This document shows, one piece after another, positions 45,847 through 54,077 of a stretch of DNA of 64,000 nucleotides. Position 1 is the first letter of the stretch, and each line of letters starts with the position of its first letter. This DNA comes from Verrucomicrobium spinosum DSM 4136 = JCM 18804. GTDB lineage: Bacteria; Verrucomicrobiota; Verrucomicrobiia; Verrucomicrobiales; Verrucomicrobiaceae. The stretch covers positions 4,435,105 through 4,499,104 of the forward strand of contig NZ_ABIZ01000001.1 in the NCBI RefSeq assembly GCF_000172155.1, written 5' to 3'. The translations under genes were made by a program, and so were the position numbers. The notes under the pieces were generated by a model, which ran no database searches, was not told where the DNA came from, and was given only the letters and a program-made list of their open reading frames with translations.

Positions 45847-46821
45847 CTACACAGGCCTGAAGACGATCAGCCCCATATTGTCCGATTTTTCGCCCAGGTA
45901 CGCGGAAATTCTCGTATCCACAATGCAGCAGCGTCCTTTGTCGTAGTTGGAGGTGGCGTGCATGAAACGGCAGGTGTTGCCATGGCGAACGGCCAGCCCC
46001 ACATGGGAGGTGTAGCCCGTGTCGTCCTTGGAGGCGATCGCCAGCACATCACCGTCCTGGAGCCGGGACTCGATGCCCGCGACACGATTTTTTGGAATGT
46101 AGCTCACAGGAAGCCGGGACACCCTGCCTTCCACATTGGCAATGCCACTGCGCAACGAGGGGTTGTTACGAAGATAGCGATAGTTCCGCCACGCAATCTG
46201 CATCTCCCGCACGTTCCTCCGCACCGGCACTCCACCAAGAGACCGAGTCACATTGGTGCCCAGTCCGCGCCGTTGGTTGTCGGCAAACACCTCTTCCAAA
46301 TGGTGCATGCGACTGAGGTAGGAGCCATCGCACAGACCGTTTCGATAGCGCTCCATTTCTACCATCCGGAGCAACTCGACGGGCGACCACGGCCCAGGGT
46401 GGGTGCCAATCACGCGGGCAAAGGCGAGCGACACCTCATAGAAGGTCCAGCAGTCCAACGCGTACAAATTCACCGACGGCGCCTCAACGCGGTCGTCAAT
46501 CTCCAGGGTGTAGTTGCCGTATCGTGTTCCGGCAAGCGCCCGGCCCACAGTCGCCGTTCGACGGGCGAGGGGCAACGCAGCCCAGTTTTCACTCTGGGCA
46601 CGGGCTGTGAGCGCATAGAACTTGTCCTCGCCTTTGAAGACCGTGTTCCACGGCAGCCTGCCATGGTACACGGGCACAGGTTGAGGTGCCGGGACGCCGG
46701 GTGGAACGGACGTCACCGGAATGATGGGCGGCGGCGGCGGAGTGGAGCACTGTGAGAGCAGCAGTGCGGAGAAGTTGGCAGCAACAAGGGTGCAGAAATC
46801 GCGGCGGTCAAAAGAGGACAT
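45847..46821 (-). CDS. DUF1460 (N-acetylmuramoyl-L-alanine amidase-like) exported protein
   Basis: A 324-residue protein with signal MSSFDRRDFCTLVAANFSAL and SQC, looking like a combined Tat-type (RRDF) and lipoprotein signal, then a proline-rich linker (CSTPPPPP). The catalytic part matches the DUF1460 NlpC/P60-like fold: RTATVGRALAGTRYGNYTLE, the Cys motif LYALDCWTFYEVSLAFARV, DGDVLAIASKDDTGYTSHVG with the likely catalytic His, and FMHATSNYDKG. Known relatives cleave cell-wall peptides. The frame extends 30 codons further upstream, but that part lacks signal-like features. It is divergent from the inverse-autotransporter-like gene across 402 bp. Confidence 0.86.
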   Translation of the reverse strand: MSSFDRRDFCTLVAANFSALLLSQCSTPPPPPIIPVTSVPPGVPAPQPVPVYHGRLPWNTVFKGEDKFYALTARAQSENWAALPLARRTATVGRALAGTRYGNYTLEIDDRVEAPSVNLYALDCWTFYEVSLAFARVIGTHPGPWSPVELLRMVEMERYRNGLCDGSYLSRMHHLEEVFADNQRRGLGTNVTRSLGGVPVRRNVREMQIAWRNYRYLRNNPSLRSGIANVEGRVSRLPVSYIPKNRVAGIESRLQDGDVLAIASKDDTGYTSHVGLAVRHGNTCRFMHATSNYDKGRCCIVDTRISAYLGEKSDNMGLIVFRPV

Positions 46822-47223
46822 CTTGAATGGCTGACACGGGTTGAGAGGGCCGGTGAATACAAGCTCGGGAGAAAAAACTGGATATGAGCCCCAGGAATAC
46901 CTGAGGTCCACAGGTGGACAGTCCGCAAGCGCTTCTGCTCAAACTCCAGCATGGAAGGCCTGCCGCTCCACATGCTGGAAAGCTGACACAAGTCAGATCA
47001 GCCCCTCTCCCAAGCCTCATAGCAAAAACCTTGCCACGCAAGCCACCCCCTTTGAAGTATGAAATAACTTGAAACGCATTTGACACTATTTGCGATTGCC
47101 AACAAATATCCCAACCCCGGGCAACACGTGCAAAAACTGCCAGTCACAATGCCCACCAGCTCAACACTCCCTGCCCCCATGCCACTCCCTGATCCCTCCG
47201 GTCCAGCACCTGCGCGAATGCCC
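46822..47223. other. Divergent intergenic region with inverted repeats
   Basis: It separates the DUF1460 and barrel genes. A perfect palindromic pair GTCCAC-AG-GTGGAC lies at 46906-46919, and a 9-bp stem TCCAGCATG (46945-46953) / CATGCTGGA (46971-46979) with a 17-nt loop follows. A TTGACA hexamer at 47080-47085 could be a -35 element for the plus-strand gene, but the -10 is weak. The plus-strand frame runs open from 47080; its first 48 codons are Pro-rich and unlike a signal peptide. Confidence 0.5.
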
Positions 47224-50200
47224 ATGAAACCGCAATTCACCACTCCCTTGCTGCTCAAGAGCCTGGTCGGCGCAGTGCTCGCCCTCAGTCTATCCGGTAC
47301 CGGCATTCAAGCTGGCCCACCAGATGCCAAGGGCGCTGCGACCATCGAGCCATCAGGTCACCCGATGTACCTGGGCACCGTGACCGCGGGATTGAAGACC
47401 AGCGATGCCTACACCGACGGGCACTTTTCCATCGTCGCACCGCTCTACAGCACCCTGGGGGCAGACGCCACCCTGGAAGGCAGCGTGTTGTTTATCGAAC
47501 CTTATGTCTCCTACGGTGAGGGCGGGGAGATCGCCTCATCCCTGGGCTTGGGGTTCCGGCATCTCTTTGGCTCCCAACCTCTCACGGCACTCTCTGCAAA
47601 CAACACTGCCCAAGCCGGCTTCCTTGATGAAGGGGTCTTTGTGGGTTCAAGCGTGTTTGTGGACATGCTGGACACAGAGGCCAACAATCAATTTTGGCAA
47701 CTGGGCGTCGGCATTGAGGCTGGCACGCGTTATGTGGAAGTTCGCGGCAACTATTATATTCCTCTCTCCGACAAGCAACTCGCAGAAGAGACTCGCACTC
47801 GCGAGACTATTCGCAACTCCAGGAGTCGCAGCACTTCCTATCTGACTGGTGTAAGCGATCCTTACGCCACGGGCAATACGATCGCCCAAGATGCGGCGTT
47901 TACCACCCGTACCACCACCACCACCTATACCACGACCATCGAGCGCCTCTTCCGCCGCTATGAAGAGGGCATGGAAGGCTGGGATGCTGAAGTGGCCGTG
48001 TTGGTACCGGGCCTGGACCGCTACCTTGATGTCCGCGTGATCGGCGGCTACTACAGCTTTGACAACCAGCCCTTTGGCCCCCAGCAGGGCGGCACTGGCA
48101 ATGTGGAAGGCTGGAAGGCCGGCCTGGAGCTACGCCCGGTACCAGCCGTCATCCTGACCGGCACCTGGTACGAGGACGCCCGGCTCACCGGCAGTGACTG
48201 GACAGTAGGCGTGCAGCTCCAGATTCCGTTCGAAGCGGGCGACCTTGGAGATGGAAAGAACTTCCTCTCCCGAGTCGGAGATGCATTTAAACCACGCCGT
48301 CGCCACCTGGCCGAACGGATGGCTGAGCCCGTCCGCCGCCAGAACGCCGCTGTCAAGCTGGCCAGCACCGTGGAATCTAGCTCCCGCAGCCAGACAACAC
48401 GGAACACGGACACCAGCACCTCCCAGTCCACCAAGATGATCGTCCTCACCGATGACGTGGTTTTTGTAAACAACGGTGATGCGGTCGGTAACGGCATCCA
48501 GGCTGGTGACACGAGTGGCAATGGCGCCAACGGGACGGCTGAGCGCCCCTACAACAGTCTGGTGGACGGCGCGAACACCGCGAGCATCAGAAGCAATGCG
48601 AGCGGCCAAATCTGGAAAGTGTACACCCAGGGCGATACCGATCTGCCGTACACGGGCAGTGTGATCGTAACGGGAAGCACAGACTTCATCAGCTCCTTCG
48701 AGGTGGTGACGGGCATGAACGGGCTGACTTTTGGCGGCAACACCGGCCGACCAGAGCTCACCGGCCTGATCGACGTCCAGAACGTGGCCCACTTTGGCAT
48801 CCGCGGCTACGAAGTCACCAACTCTTCCAAGGGCAGCGCCCTTTTCGTCTCTGAAGTGGCGGAGTTCACTGCCTCCAAGAACGTCTTCACCGCCTCCGAC
48901 ATCGGCATTCATGTGGAAAACGATGCCATCGAAATGGCGGCGGAGATTAGGGAGAACCAGTTCAATGGCGCGTCGACCGCGATCAAGTTGGATGTCCACA
49001 CTACAGGCGACCTGACGGCGGAGATCGACCGCAACGAGTTCTCCGGATCTTTTCAGGACGGGCTCTATGGCTATAACAGTGGCAACTCGAACTTGGTCGT
49101 GTTGCTTACCAACAACGACTTCAGCGGAAGCTACGTGAGCTCTCTCGGTGCATTCGAAAACGGTGGCACATCAAACCTCGATGTCACGATCACGGGGAAC
49201 ACGGCGGCGGCAGCAGCCACCCTTTCTGATGACGGATTTCAATTCAAGTCCTCCGGCACTGCCACGAACACCCTCCTCGTGGAAGGCAACGAGTTTCTGG
49301 GCACGTCTGGAGATTCGCTTGTTGAGATTAACACAGCAGACAGTTCCACTTTCACCGCGACGATCCATGACAACACCTTTGACGGCGTGGTCGATGGCCA
49401 GGCTGTGGACCTGATCTCCAACGGCACATCTTCTCTTACCGCCTACGTTACGGAGAACCTGTTCGACGGGGAAATGGAACAGGCTCTAAACGTGGACAAG
49501 CTGGGCTCCTCCAAGCTGAACCTCACCTTCAACGACAACACCCTGGCTGCTTCATTCTCTGACGATGCGCTGAGCATCGCCAGCAATGGCGACGGTGTCG
49601 GGAGCTCCCTGCTCAAAGCCCTGGTACAGGGCAATACCTTCAGCGGCACCTTCGACCTTGATGGCATTGATGCCGACCAGGTCGCCCAGGGCCCGATTGA
49701 ATTGACCCTCAAAGAGAACATCTTCAGCGGCACATTCACGGAGAGCGCCATCGATCTGACCGGGGCCGACAGCACTGGGACCTCGGTGCTCATGACGGCA
49801 TTCATTGAAGACAATGACTTCTCAGGCTCTTACAGCAGCGGCAACTCCGCCGGGGCTGTTCACATTATCGCCAACAGCGCCGCCAAGATCTCCGCCACCC
49901 TCAGTGGAAACGAATTCTCCGGCACTTACAGCACGGATGTCGTGAGTCTTCGCAGCTCGTCCACCTCACAGCTGACCGTCACCGTGGCAGACAACACGCT
50001 TCTGCTGGGCTCGACTGTCACAGATGCCTTCCTGGATGTTCAGAGCAGTGACACCTCCACCATGACCATCACGGGGCTCGACCGGAATGCCGTCAACGGC
50101 ACCGTCGTCAGGGGGTTTTCCCTGCGCGAACAGGGTAGCAGCATCATGACGGTCAACGGCACGCTGGATCCGGCCGCCAACAACACGGTCACCACCGGCA

Positions 50201-50268
50201 CAGCAACCCAGACCACCGGCACACCTACCGGAAGCTTCCAGCTCAACGGCAGCCAGAAGAACCTGTAA
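47224..50268 (+). CDS. Inverse-autotransporter-like barrel plus beta-helix surface protein
   Basis: A 1,014-residue exported protein starting MKPQFTTPLLLKSLVGAVLA with a signal peptide. Residues of about 40-370 alternate amphipathic beta strands with aromatic ends (LEGSVLFIEPYVSYGEGG, FWQLGVGIEAGTRYVEVRGN, YLDVRVIGGYYSF, GWKAGLELRP, WTVGVQLQIPFEAG), like the N-terminal barrel of intimin/invasin-type inverse autotransporters. A linker (VRRQNAAVKLASTVESSSRS) follows. The rest is a right-handed beta-helix: short repeats such as ITGNT, VEGNEFLGTSG, LKENIFSGTF and IEDNDFSGSYSSG every 25-35 residues. That order gives a surface-exposed passenger with the barrel anchored in the outer membrane. The ATG at 47224 gives a clean signal. 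A bidirectional terminator follows. Adhesion is the probable role. Confidence 0.8.
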   Translation: MKPQFTTPLLLKSLVGAVLALSLSGTGIQAGPPDAKGAATIEPSGHPMYLGTVTAGLKTSDAYTDGHFSIVAPLYSTLGADATLEGSVLFIEPYVSYGEGGEIASSLGLGFRHLFGSQPLTALSANNTAQAGFLDEGVFVGSSVFVDMLDTEANNQFWQLGVGIEAGTRYVEVRGNYYIPLSDKQLAEETRTRETIRNSRSRSTSYLTGVSDPYATGNTIAQDAAFTTRTTTTTYTTTIERLFRRYEEGMEGWDAEVAVLVPGLDRYLDVRVIGGYYSFDNQPFGPQQGGTGNVEGWKAGLELRPVPAVILTGTWYEDARLTGSDWTVGVQLQIPFEAGDLGDGKNFLSRVGDAFKPRRRHLAERMAEPVRRQNAAVKLASTVESSSRSQTTRNTDTSTSQSTKMIVLTDDVVFVNNGDAVGNGIQAGDTSGNGANGTAERPYNSLVDGANTASIRSNASGQIWKVYTQGDTDLPYTGSVIVTGSTDFISSFEVVTGMNGLTFGGNTGRPELTGLIDVQNVAHFGIRGYEVTNSSKGSALFVSEVAEFTASKNVFTASDIGIHVENDAIEMAAEIRENQFNGASTAIKLDVHTTGDLTAEIDRNEFSGSFQDGLYGYNSGNSNLVVLLTNNDFSGSYVSSLGAFENGGTSNLDVTITGNTAAAAATLSDDGFQFKSSGTATNTLLVEGNEFLGTSGDSLVEINTADSSTFTATIHDNTFDGVVDGQAVDLISNGTSSLTAYVTENLFDGEMEQALNVDKLGSSKLNLTFNDNTLAASFSDDALSIASNGDGVGSSLLKALVQGNTFSGTFDLDGIDADQVAQGPIELTLKENIFSGTFTESAIDLTGADSTGTSVLMTAFIEDNDFSGSYSSGNSAGAVHIIANSAAKISATLSGNEFSGTYSTDVVSLRSSSTSQLTVTVADNTLLLGSTVTDAFLDVQSSDTSTMTITGLDRNAVNGTVVRGFSLREQGSSIMTVNGTLDPAANNTVTTGTATQTTGTPTGSFQLNGSQKNL

Positions 50269-50300
50269 TCCGGGCTTTCAGGTCAAAGCAGACCTCACGC

Positions 50301-50331
50301 AAAAGGGCAGCCACACTGGCTGCCCTTTTTT
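50301..50331. terminator. Bidirectional rho-independent terminator between convergent genes
   Basis: An 11-bp perfect stem (AAGGGCAGCCA at 50303-50313, TGGCTGCCCTT at 50317-50327) with a 3-nt loop, flanked by A's and T's so that both strands end in a T tract. It serves the barrel protein (stop 50268) and the glycoside hydrolase (stop 50359). Confidence 0.92.
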
Positions 50332-50358
50332 CATGGTCATCACAGAGTCCGGTTTCGA

Positions 50359-52956
50359 TCAACGGGTCATCAGCCACCAGACCGTCTTCTGCTCAGGCGA
50401 CAACTTGAAGTGGCTTCCTTCAATCGGCACCTCCTGCCGGGGATTTCCCTTCGCGTCCAGCGCCTGCACCTTCCACTTGCGCCCATCGGGCAGGCCCACA
50501 ACGGCCTTCACGCCTAAGACTTCGGCGGGACCTTTGCCCCACTGGGTGCCCACGGTCGTACGGTTGGCATCCCACCCCATCCCGACATTTTCTGCACGGC
50601 TCACCACAGCAAGCCAGATGCGTTTGGAGTCAGCCAGAGACTTGTCGTCCAGAGCTGCGGCCATCAGGGTCACATTGCTGGCAGGCGAATCGTTCTCCAG
50701 CGCTACCGAGATGGCCCCGAGCTGTTGCTTACCTGGTCCCAGGGTTCCGCTGAAAACCACCGCCTTGCGGTCCACCACGCTCAACCCGGGGTTTTTCCCT
50801 TCAGCGACCCAATTCACCTTCACCGTGTCGCCCCCCTTCCTCAACACACCCACGGAGGGAGTGAGTTCCCACGCCCTGTCTTCACTCAGCTCCAAGCCCA
50901 CCCGCTCCGTCCACGCGACGGCTCCCGTCTTGCCCACCTTGTCCCACACGGGACGCCAGCTCCCCCACACATCGCCCGCCTTCTCCCCGGCATAGTCGAG
51001 AATCGGGCACTTGCCGAGCTTCAAGGTTGAGCCCCGGCTGAAGGGGGTGATCAGGCCCATCCGATAAACCAGGGCCGCGATGGGCATCATCGCCTGTTTG
51101 GCCGGATGTCCAGGCAGATCGAAGAAGCTCGTGATGCGATCGCTGTCATAGGGAGTGTTGTGCTTGAAAGCGAAGTGATACACCGCACTCCAGTCTTGCA
51201 CGGAGGCCATGGCGGAAAGCAGAGGGAACGTCTCCGCGGCATAGTCATTGGGGGCCGGCACATCGTACTCACTCAAGCTGTACGGCTTGCCCACAGGACG
51301 TTGCATGGCGATCTCCGCCAGGGTTCCTCCGCTCTTTTCCACGACCTGGGATACGTTGTTCACATACCAGTCGTTCATATCCCAGGACTTCCGGGGGAAA
51401 GACGGGTGATGCCAGTAGCCGTGCGTGTCCACCAAGTCGCTCACCGCGAACTCGCGACGCGCCCCCGCAATGCCCCCGAAGAGCAACTGCGAATGCGTGA
51501 TCATCTGCCTGGCCCCGATCTCCTCCCGGATGAACCTCTTCATCTCCAGCGCGTGCTCGATCTCCAGATCCGCCAGAAAGGCGATGAAATCCCGGCGTAC
51601 CGCCACATTGGCACTGCGCTCTGGGATGGGGATGGTGCCAGCCTCCAGCGTCTGATCCGATTTGAGGAAACCATTGGGCACCGTGTGCAGTCGGATGTCC
51701 CTGAGCTCCACGGTGGTGATCTTGTTGAGCAGGCCGAACCCGACGCGGTTCTTGCCATCTGGCAGCACAGAGTGCGGGGCGAAATCCAGGTGGTACTCCT
51801 GCCACTCTGGCGTGAGCGACACGTTTTCACTGAGCCCAAGCTGGGCCCACGGGGCAGCGGAGTTCATCGCAGTGATGCTGATGGTGCTCTTGTCCTCGGA
51901 CCGCGCCTTGAAGGTGAGTCGATAGCTCGCCCTTTCATCCAGATTCAGCCCGACCTGATAGAACTGAAGGCTCCAGGGCACACTGCCGATCGCAGTACTC
52001 GTCCAGCGCACCGCCCCATCTCCGATGGCCTTCGCAGTGGCCTGGGCTCCGTTGGTAGCTTCCACGAACCATTCCTTGGCTCCGTCCGTGAAGGAACCGT
52101 TCTTGATCAGTTCCGGTCCCGTGCTGCCGTCATTCACACCCCACGCCGCCTGGAGCGCTGCGGTGTCTTTGTACTGCCCCTTCAGGTACTTGAGGAACAT
52201 CCCCTGCAGCTCTCCTTTGAAAGGCTCCGGCAGGCTGGCCGTCCACCAGGGATTGAGCAGGATCGAGTTTTCATTGTTCATCTCGATCACCGCGACGCCG
52301 GGTTCGTCCTTGTAGGCTCGACCCGTGTGGGGATTCACGTGATTGAGCAACACCTTGGCGAAGGCCTGAAACTGCGCAATGAAAGGCCGGTGGAAGTGAT
52401 CCAGCCCTTTGCTATAGCTGGGCGCACCCTTGGGCGTGCCAGGATACGTTCGGCTGACGTGCAGGTTAATGTTAAGATAAATGCCTTGAGCGATCAGCTC
52501 TGCCGCCAGCTTGTCCAGGCGGGCGAGGTTCTGCTCATCAAGCGTGGTAGCTTCATTGTCACCGATGATGGAGCTCCCCTTCCCCCAGTCGTTGTCCATG
52601 TGGTGGAGTCGCACGACGTTCACGCCGTTCTTGGCCAGGTGGGCGGCGATCTGAGGAGCCAGTTCCTCAGGTGGGAAGCATGCGGTGCCGCAGAAATTGG
52701 TTCCGAAGAGGCGCACCTTTCGCCCCCTTCCATCCACCAGCCACTCCCCTTCCACCTTCAGAATGCCTGAAGCTCCCGCCGGTTTTTCGTTCAGGGCAGA
52801 GAGATCAATGGGACTTGGCGAAGCATCCTGCGTGCTGATGGTGAACGGAAACCACCCCGGCTGTCCCGGAGCGGTCGCACTTTGGGCGACAGCGATGCCG
52901 CCCCCCAGCCCTAGAAGGGCCATACAGCCAAAAGCACGGAATGAGGAAAGATGCAT
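50359..52956 (-). CDS. Exported glycoside hydrolase, GH5/clan-A-like, with a carbohydrate-binding-like module
   Basis: An 865-residue protein with signal peptide (RAFGCMALLGLGGGIAVAQS). After an N-terminal segment with VDGRGRKVRLFGTNFCGTACF, it shows a TIM-barrel glycosidase of the cellulase-like clan: HLAKNGVNVVRLHHMDND, LINLHVS-type strand, YKDEPGVAVIEMNNENS (likely acid/base Glu) and PYSLSEYDVP (candidate nucleophile Glu). In between, GAKEWFVEATNGAQATAKA and YRLTFKARSEDKSTISITAM look like a CBM4/9-type module inserted into the barrel. C-terminal beta domains complete it. The family is known for attack on plant-type or algal beta-glycans; the substrate here is not determinable. It stands alone, convergent to the barrel gene. 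Confidence 0.85.
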   Translation of the reverse strand: MHLSSFRAFGCMALLGLGGGIAVAQSATAPGQPGWFPFTISTQDASPSPIDLSALNEKPAGASGILKVEGEWLVDGRGRKVRLFGTNFCGTACFPPEELAPQIAAHLAKNGVNVVRLHHMDNDWGKGSSIIGDNEATTLDEQNLARLDKLAAELIAQGIYLNINLHVSRTYPGTPKGAPSYSKGLDHFHRPFIAQFQAFAKVLLNHVNPHTGRAYKDEPGVAVIEMNNENSILLNPWWTASLPEPFKGELQGMFLKYLKGQYKDTAALQAAWGVNDGSTGPELIKNGSFTDGAKEWFVEATNGAQATAKAIGDGAVRWTSTAIGSVPWSLQFYQVGLNLDERASYRLTFKARSEDKSTISITAMNSAAPWAQLGLSENVSLTPEWQEYHLDFAPHSVLPDGKNRVGFGLLNKITTVELRDIRLHTVPNGFLKSDQTLEAGTIPIPERSANVAVRRDFIAFLADLEIEHALEMKRFIREEIGARQMITHSQLLFGGIAGARREFAVSDLVDTHGYWHHPSFPRKSWDMNDWYVNNVSQVVEKSGGTLAEIAMQRPVGKPYSLSEYDVPAPNDYAAETFPLLSAMASVQDWSAVYHFAFKHNTPYDSDRITSFFDLPGHPAKQAMMPIAALVYRMGLITPFSRGSTLKLGKCPILDYAGEKAGDVWGSWRPVWDKVGKTGAVAWTERVGLELSEDRAWELTPSVGVLRKGGDTVKVNWVAEGKNPGLSVVDRKAVVFSGTLGPGKQQLGAISVALENDSPASNVTLMAAALDDKSLADSKRIWLAVVSRAENVGMGWDANRTTVGTQWGKGPAEVLGVKAVVGLPDGRKWKVQALDAKGNPRQEVPIEGSHFKLSPEQKTVWWLMTR

Positions 52957-53000
52957 GGCTCATCTTGCCCAAACTCCGCCGGAAACACAAGACGTCAGGG

Positions 53001-53360
53001 TCAGGCCAGGGCTTTTGCCCACTCGTCCTGCTTGAACCCCACGAGAGCCACCCCCGCACTCTTATCCAGCGCAACGGGTCGTTTCACAAGATTCCCGTGG
53101 CTCGCCAGGAGTTGCAAAGCCTCCTCTTCACTCAATCCCGGGAGCTTCTCTTTCATCCCCATGGCCCGGTAGTCCTGGCCAGAAGTATTGAAGAGCGGTC
53201 GGAGATCCCCACCCTTCGCCTTCAACACGACCTTCAGCTCTGCCACTGTGGGCGGGGTCTCACGGATGGGTTTCTCATCGAAAGCAATGTCATTTTGCTT
53301 GAGCCACTTCACCGCGTTTTTGCAGGTGGAGCATCCAGAGTAGGTGTAGATCTTGAGCAT
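53001..53360 (-). CDS. ArsC/Spx-like thioredoxin-fold protein (YffB type)
   Basis: A 119-residue thioredoxin-fold protein of the ArsC/Spx/MgsR family. The start MLKIYTYSGCSTCKNAVKWL has a CxxC at Cys10/Cys13; RETPPTVAELKVVLKAKGG and LVKRPVALDKSAGVALVGF are typical. Family members include arsenate reductases, the RNAP-binding regulator Spx and YffB-type proteins of unknown role. The missing arsenate-reductase arginine set and the CxxC point to the Spx/YffB side, but not firmly. An in-frame start 8 codons upstream is less likely than ATG 53360. It has no operon partner. Confidence 0.85.
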   Translation of the reverse strand: MLKIYTYSGCSTCKNAVKWLKQNDIAFDEKPIRETPPTVAELKVVLKAKGGDLRPLFNTSGQDYRAMGMKEKLPGLSEEEALQLLASHGNLVKRPVALDKSAGVALVGFKQDEWAKALA

Positions 53361-53429
53361 GGGGAAGACGCCCACGCTACGCAACGGAGCGGGTGGCTCA
53401 AGGACATTCCATGGATGATCCAGGCCGGC

Positions 53430-53920
53430 TCAGGGCTCATTCAACCAGTTCACAAACTCAGGATGGTTGGGGGCCACTGAATTGAAGAACACGCCCTGGA
53501 TCTCGCGGAAGAACTGGGCCGAGGCCTTGATGCCATCGGTGGGCGGCCCCTCCGTCAGGGCAGGCCAGTTCCCAGCACTGCTCCTCGCCACCTGAAGATC
53601 TGCCTGGCTGAGGGGCCGGGCCCCTGGAAGCCCAGCGGGACGATCCCTTTCTGCAACCAGACAAGCTGCAACGGTCGGCACGGATCTGCCTCTTGAGTCA
53701 CTGTGGCCCAGGCCTGAGAAACCTCCACGCCATTCGGCGACTGGGTACTGCTCCGGTCTGCGTACGCATACCAGACGGTGGGCGTGGGCTGGCCATTCCA
53801 ACTCTGTGGAAAAGGCATGCTCACCCGCAAGGACCAGCCCTCATTCCCCTGCGTTTCTGGGAACACCGTAGCCAGATAGTCCGTTACCTGCTTCTTGAGA
53901 TCGGTGGCGGCATCACCCAT
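53430..53920 (-). pseudogene. Small hypothetical gene with an apparent frameshift
   Basis: Two overlapping frames together make one coherent protein of about 163 residues. The 5' frame reads MGDAATDLKKQVTDYLATVF ... LVWLQKGIVPLGFQG and ends after a non-native tail (ARQIFRWRGAVLGTGLP). The 3' part reads on in another frame as SQADLQVARSSAGNWPALTEG ... FREIQGVFFNSVAPNHP ... NWLNEP. The switch lies in or near the C/G-rich run at about 53620. It may be a disrupted gene, a sequencing error or programmed shifting. No family is recognised. An open frame also extends upstream to a GTG at 54040, but the ATG at 53920 is preferred. Confidence 0.5.
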
Positions 53921-54029
53921 ACATCCGCCAAAACGCCCAAAAACTGGCGCTAGGCAACGCTCATTTTTATAGACAACACCACCGACCACCTGGAAGGCCG
54001 ACCCATAATACAACGCATCAAGATCGGCG

Positions 54030-54077
54030 CACTGACCCACTGGCTTACAGAATTACCGGACTACTGAATCACCGAAC
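54030..54077. repeat. 48-bp array of six degenerate 8-bp repeats (YACYGANT)
   Basis: Six units in exact 8-bp phase: CACTGACC, CACTGGCT, TACAGAAT, TACCGGAC, TACTGAAT, CACCGAAC. The last base lies in the stop codon of the fucose-isomerase-like gene. It has the same length, phase and consensus as the array at 42767-42814, on the same (plus) strand. Confidence 0.85.

Noticed and set aside
47080-47223. Upstream in-frame extension of the barrel protein
   Set aside because: The extra 48 codons are Pro-rich and would bury the signal peptide; the ATG at 47224 gives a clean export signal.
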